Shown in pieces: positions 60,899 to 64,000 of a DNA stretch of 64,000 bases (its first letter is position 1; each line of letters starts with the position of its first letter). Source of the stretch: Chryseobacterium sp. ERMR1:04. Its GTDB lineage: Bacteria; Bacteroidota; Bacteroidia; Flavobacteriales; Weeksellaceae. The DNA lies in contig NZ_LIRF01000008.1 in the NCBI RefSeq assembly GCF_001297705.1, forward strand, positions 496,001 through 560,000. Direction: 5' to 3'. The position numbers were made by a program, and so were the translations under genes. The notes beneath the pieces were generated by a model. The model made no database searches, had not been told where the DNA came from, and worked only from the letters and a program-made list of their open reading frames with translations.

Positions 60899-60924
60899 AA
60901 CCACAAGAATTACTCCTTGTGGTT
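60899..60924 (-). terminator. terminator of SGNH-hydrolase gene
   Basis: A perfect 9-bp stem AACCACAAG / CTTGTGGTT with an 8-nt loop, followed on the minus strand by T-rich sequence. Confidence 0.8.
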
Positions 60925-60948
60925 CATATGTTTTTATTTTCCTTTTGA

Positions 60949-62493
60949 TTAAGGGAACTTCACGCCCGAATAATTATTCGCATTTACCTGTGGTAAAGAA
61001 GATTTGTAAGTCGCATTAATTGACTTAATAAATTCATTAGCAATAATTGCATACCCTCTACCCGTAAGATGTACTCCATCTAAAGAGAAGGCTCCACCTG
61101 TTACAAATTTAGCAGTGTATCTCACACCATCCCAAGAAACTCCTGACTGAGTACCAAGCTCATTCATTTTCTTGTTAGCATCTACAAAAGCATAACCTTT
61201 TGAAGCCGCCGCAGCTTTAATGGTAACATTATAAGCATCAATTGCAGTATTGATTTCTGTAATTTCTGATGGTATTAAAATATATTTATCTGCAAATGGA
61301 TAAGCAATTCCTCTTGCAGAAAGAGCCGCAAGCGCCGTTGGTTCAGTCGATCCAATTGCTGCTTTACTCGTTAAAGGAACTAAATCTCCAGTTTTCGCCT
61401 GTCTTGCCTGCCCGTAAGTTGCTCCAAGATAAGTAGCCAAAGCAACCAATTGAGGATTTCCTGACGCAGTTGCTGCTGCTGTAATCTGAACTTTTAAATC
61501 AGGCAAACTTTCATCCTTAATTAATAAAGGATTTGCTTCTGTTTTAGAAAGCAATTTAATTCTGCTTCCTGCACCAACAGCAGTTAAAATCTGACTTAAC
61601 GGACCGTATAAATTCGTATTTAAATTATCAATATTTGCATTCCCTGCAGCTACATTCCCTCCACCCAAAACAGAAGCTGTTAAAGGATTTGTTGGAATTG
61701 TTGTTAGAGAAGGAATAGATGTTACACTAGGAATATTTGCAATTACACCTTTAGCATTTGTAGTCGCAATCTCAGCAATCAATGCATTATAATATTGAGC
61801 AAACAGAGCAGGAGGCGTTAAAGTTTCCACAGAACTATCTGCACCAGCCAAAGCATACAATAAAGCATCATTATTACCGATCCATAAAGAGAAGAATGTA
61901 GGACTTTGAGCTTTGAAATCCTTAATCACAGATGTTGTAGGCGTTGACGCAAATCTTACGAAGTAAGGATTAGCAGTACCTAAAGCAACCCCTTGCACAT
62001 TCCCATAACCATCTGCCAGTAAATGCGCAACCTTAGCTCCCGGAACCCCCATGTTGTTGAAAGGACCTGTTAAAACAGTATTTGTTAAAGTTGTTGCAAC
62101 ATTATTATTAGCATTTTTGATATCAGGAGAACCAGCAATAAAACTGTCAATATAAAGTTTCGTACTTGCAATTTGAAGATTGGTAGTACCACCTAAATTA
62201 AGAAGAAGCCCTCCGTTATTATCCGGCATTAAAGGTTGTTTAAAATCTCCGCCGCCAACTAATTTCATTTGCTGAGCAATCATAGAAGGATAAGATTCAT
62301 TTTGTCCATCAGCATAAAGAGCACCGTCTCTATAGCCTGAAGTCAAAGAGTTTCCTAAAGAAATATATTTAGTAAAATCGGCTTCTCCTTTACTTACAAC
62401 AACGTCTTTTACGTCCGTATCGAATTCATGTTCGCAACTCGTTGTAAAAAATAACGCGGAAATAGCGATTGTAGAAATTATAATTTTTTTCAT
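60949..62493 (-). CDS. SGNH/GDSL hydrolase lipoprotein
   Basis: This is a 514-aa lipoprotein (lipobox TTSC). The hydrolase blocks are present: SLGNSLTSGY (block I, Gly-Asn-Ser instead of GDS), IGNND (block III) and DGVHLTGRGY (block V, catalytic Asp and His). A long insertion rich in Ala/Thr/Asn lies between the blocks. It is probably an outer-membrane-anchored esterase or lipase. It starts 10 bp after the FadL-type gene's stop, so the two form an operon suited to uptake and cleavage of lipid-like substrates. Confidence 0.85.
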   Translation of the reverse strand: MKKIIISTIAISALFFTTSCEHEFDTDVKDVVVSKGEADFTKYISLGNSLTSGYRDGALYADGQNESYPSMIAQQMKLVGGGDFKQPLMPDNNGGLLLNLGGTTNLQIASTKLYIDSFIAGSPDIKNANNNVATTLTNTVLTGPFNNMGVPGAKVAHLLADGYGNVQGVALGTANPYFVRFASTPTTSVIKDFKAQSPTFFSLWIGNNDALLYALAGADSSVETLTPPALFAQYYNALIAEIATTNAKGVIANIPSVTSIPSLTTIPTNPLTASVLGGGNVAAGNANIDNLNTNLYGPLSQILTAVGAGSRIKLLSKTEANPLLIKDESLPDLKVQITAAATASGNPQLVALATYLGATYGQARQAKTGDLVPLTSKAAIGSTEPTALAALSARGIAYPFADKYILIPSEITEINTAIDAYNVTIKAAAASKGYAFVDANKKMNELGTQSGVSWDGVRYTAKFVTGGAFSLDGVHLTGRGYAIIANEFIKSINATYKSSLPQVNANNYSGVKFP

Positions 62494-62503
62494 AGTCTTT
62501 CAA

Positions 62504-63739
62504 TTAAAAAGGATTATAAGATAAACCTAGACCTACATAGAATGCCGTAGCTGTAGACTGTCCATAGAAACCAAGTAAACTATTTTTCACATCTCTTGCC
62601 TGAGGTATTGCATATCCTCCAGCAATATCAACTCCGAATTGTTTTAGTTTAAATCCAACCCCTCCTGTTACCACATACGTATTGTATGAAGGTGTTTCAG
62701 GAATAAAGTTTTCGTCAGTATATGGAGATTCATCATAATAAGCACCAAGACGACCAAAGATCTTATCTGTAAATGCATACTGAGTTCCCAATCTAAATGT
62801 CTTAGAATTTTTAAAGTTTTTAGGAGAAACAGAAACCGTAGGATCTGATGGCTGATTTCCAACCGGAGCTTTACCAAAATCCAACGTCAGCTGACTGTAT
62901 CTTTCCCATCCGTGATAGTTGAAATCCGCAGAAACCAACCATTTCGGAGTAATTTTATACGTTAAACCTATCGTATACTCCTCCACCAAAGGTAATGTTG
63001 CAGTAAAACTATCTTTACCTGATGTATCCAGACCTAATAATGGATAAACACTAGATGTCGGAAAACTGAAAGTAGCTGTTCCTTTCTTAGCTTTCATATC
63101 AACCGGTGAGCGGTAAGCGATACTTACGTCAAGTTTTGGATCTGGCCTGAAGTAAAAACCAAAACCATATCCATGCCCGCTCGCCTTACTGTCTAGATTA
63201 AGTTCACCACCAAATTGTGTAATAGCCTTATCCCAGTTCACAGATCCTTTAGCGTAGATATAACTTGCACCAAACGCAAACCAATCATTAAATTTATATG
63301 AAATCATGGGCTGAAAATAGAATGCTTTCAACTCAAGTTTTTCAACCATCTCTCTTCCTTCCCAGTTATTTGGATACTCAATAGTACTCCCAAAAGGGGT
63401 AGAAAAGCTGAAACCAATAGATAATTTGTCAATTGGTTTATAAGCAATAGCAGCATAAAGTGGGGTTCCGATAGGATTATCCGTTTCTGTACTCTGCAGC
63501 GTATTTGTATTCTGGAAAGTCACTTTATTACCCGCAGCAAAACCTCCTACTGATATACTCAGTCTTGAAGGAATAAATGACATACCCGCTGGGTTAAAAA
63601 ATGCCACACTTGCATCTTCAGCATGTGCACTAGTATGTGCCATTGCCAATTGTTTTACCCCTTGCAAAGAAACCCTGAAGCCTCCTGCGTAAGATAGAAC
63701 ACCTGCCAATAAAGCAGTTGATACTAATATTTTTTTCAT
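62504..63739 (-). CDS. OmpP1/FadL-family outer-membrane transporter
   Basis: This 411-aa protein has a signal peptide (1-18) and the FadL N-terminal hatch signature (TSAHAEDASVAFFNPAGMSF), followed by alternating beta strands ending in aromatic GLSYNPF, the outer-membrane barrel signature. The family moves long-chain fatty acids or aromatic hydrocarbons across the outer membrane. It heads an operon with the SGNH hydrolase. Confidence 0.9.
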   Translation of the reverse strand: MKKILVSTALLAGVLSYAGGFRVSLQGVKQLAMAHTSAHAEDASVAFFNPAGMSFIPSRLSISVGGFAAGNKVTFQNTNTLQSTETDNPIGTPLYAAIAYKPIDKLSIGFSFSTPFGSTIEYPNNWEGREMVEKLELKAFYFQPMISYKFNDWFAFGASYIYAKGSVNWDKAITQFGGELNLDSKASGHGYGFGFYFRPDPKLDVSIAYRSPVDMKAKKGTATFSFPTSSVYPLLGLDTSGKDSFTATLPLVEEYTIGLTYKITPKWLVSADFNYHGWERYSQLTLDFGKAPVGNQPSDPTVSVSPKNFKNSKTFRLGTQYAFTDKIFGRLGAYYDESPYTDENFIPETPSYNTYVVTGGVGFKLKQFGVDIAGGYAIPQARDVKNSLLGFYGQSTATAFYVGLGLSYNPF

Positions 63740-63758
63740 AGACTATTATTATATAACC

Positions 63759-63766
63759 CAAATATA
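63759..63766 (-). promoter_or_regulatory. -7 box of fadL-type operon
   Basis: The minus strand reads TATATTTG, 19 bp before the ATG. Confidence 0.5.
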
Positions 63767-63987
63767 AAATTATTTTGGCTACACCTGTTAATAAATCTTA
63801 AAATTTTAAACAATATGCCAAAAGAAAATTATGTTTAAAATAACACTTTAATAAAAAAAGCCCTTAAACACATAGTTATTAGATATTTAATAACCTTTTG
63901 CCGAGTAATCAAGTTTTTAGTTTAATATTAAACAATGATCTTGATGAATATTTGAATTTTTTAGAATTACATAAAGATAAAAATATA

Positions 63988-63995
63988 TAAATTTG
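63988..63995 (+). promoter_or_regulatory. -7 box pointing out of the window
   Basis: TAAATTTG at the right edge predicts a plus-strand gene starting just beyond the window. The 63740-64000 stretch otherwise shows only AT-rich sequence and the fadL-type promoter. Confidence 0.45.
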
Positions 63996-64000
63996 CAGGA

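Noticed and set aside
1..64000. tRNA, rRNA or insertion sequences
   Set aside because: I read the intergenic spaces and saw no cloverleaf-type sequence, rRNA segment or transposase gene; a covariance-model search would be needed to exclude small structured RNAs.

Overview
The window looks like chromosome of a low-GC member of the Bacteroidota, most likely family Weeksellaceae (Chryseobacterium or a close relative). The evidence is the repeated flavobacterial -7 promoter box TAnnTTTG just upstream of genes, with few Shine-Dalgarno sites; a type III glutamine synthetase; a GldM-C-like protein; a 59-residue GG-leader peptide of the kind seen in Chryseobacterium; and many secreted proteins whose signal peptides end in Gln. 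I see no rRNA, tRNA, CRISPR array, transposase or integrase. The genus is an inference.

Layout. 1-11.7 kb is chromosomal housekeeping: a DUF445 fragment, pyrD, a TruC-type pseudouridine synthase between two hairpin repeats, glyS, secreted proteins, an M48 peptidase, a serine hydrolase and umuC. 11.85-24.97 kb is an accessory island, all on the + strand: an endolysin-like M15 peptidase, a patatin phospholipase, two tandem copies of a tiny acidic protein gene, three fibre-like proteins sharing one N-terminal module, two large unrecognised proteins, an 858-aa polymorphic toxin ending in a deaminase domain, its YwqK-type immunity protein, and a WYL-domain regulator. Six promoters in the island share a 15-bp element (CGWCAHGTTYTGTCG) lying exactly 11 bp before the -7 box. 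I noticed no further full match elsewhere in the window. This is the strongest candidate for an undescribed system: a co-regulated lysis/toxin/fibre cassette whose delivery machine is not in view.

25-36 kb holds a pair of TonB-C domain proteins, tadA, a GNAT acetyltransferase, coaX, a bacteriocin-like peptide, an M1 peptidase, a GldM-C-like lipoprotein, a DinB-like protein, a DUF6909-like protein and glnA type III. 36-44 kb is a two-component system with an RND efflux operon (response regulator, kinase, TolC, RND pump, adaptor); its tolC is broken by a perfect 104-bp tandem duplication. 44-51.5 kb carries an NlpC/P60 lipoprotein, a pentapeptide-repeat protein and the elongasome operon mreB-mreC-mreD-mrdA-rodA on the minus strand.

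51.7-57 kb is a haem biosynthesis run (hemA, hemC, hemD, hemE) interrupted by a frameshifted DUF1287 gene and an amidase gene. 57-64 kb, on the minus strand, holds a nitroreductase, sufS, rplY, a frameshifted prs, an SGNH-hydrolase lipoprotein and a FadL-type porin. Three reading frames (tolC, DUF1287, prs) are interrupted. Because prs should be essential, local sequence or assembly errors must be considered alongside true mutation.
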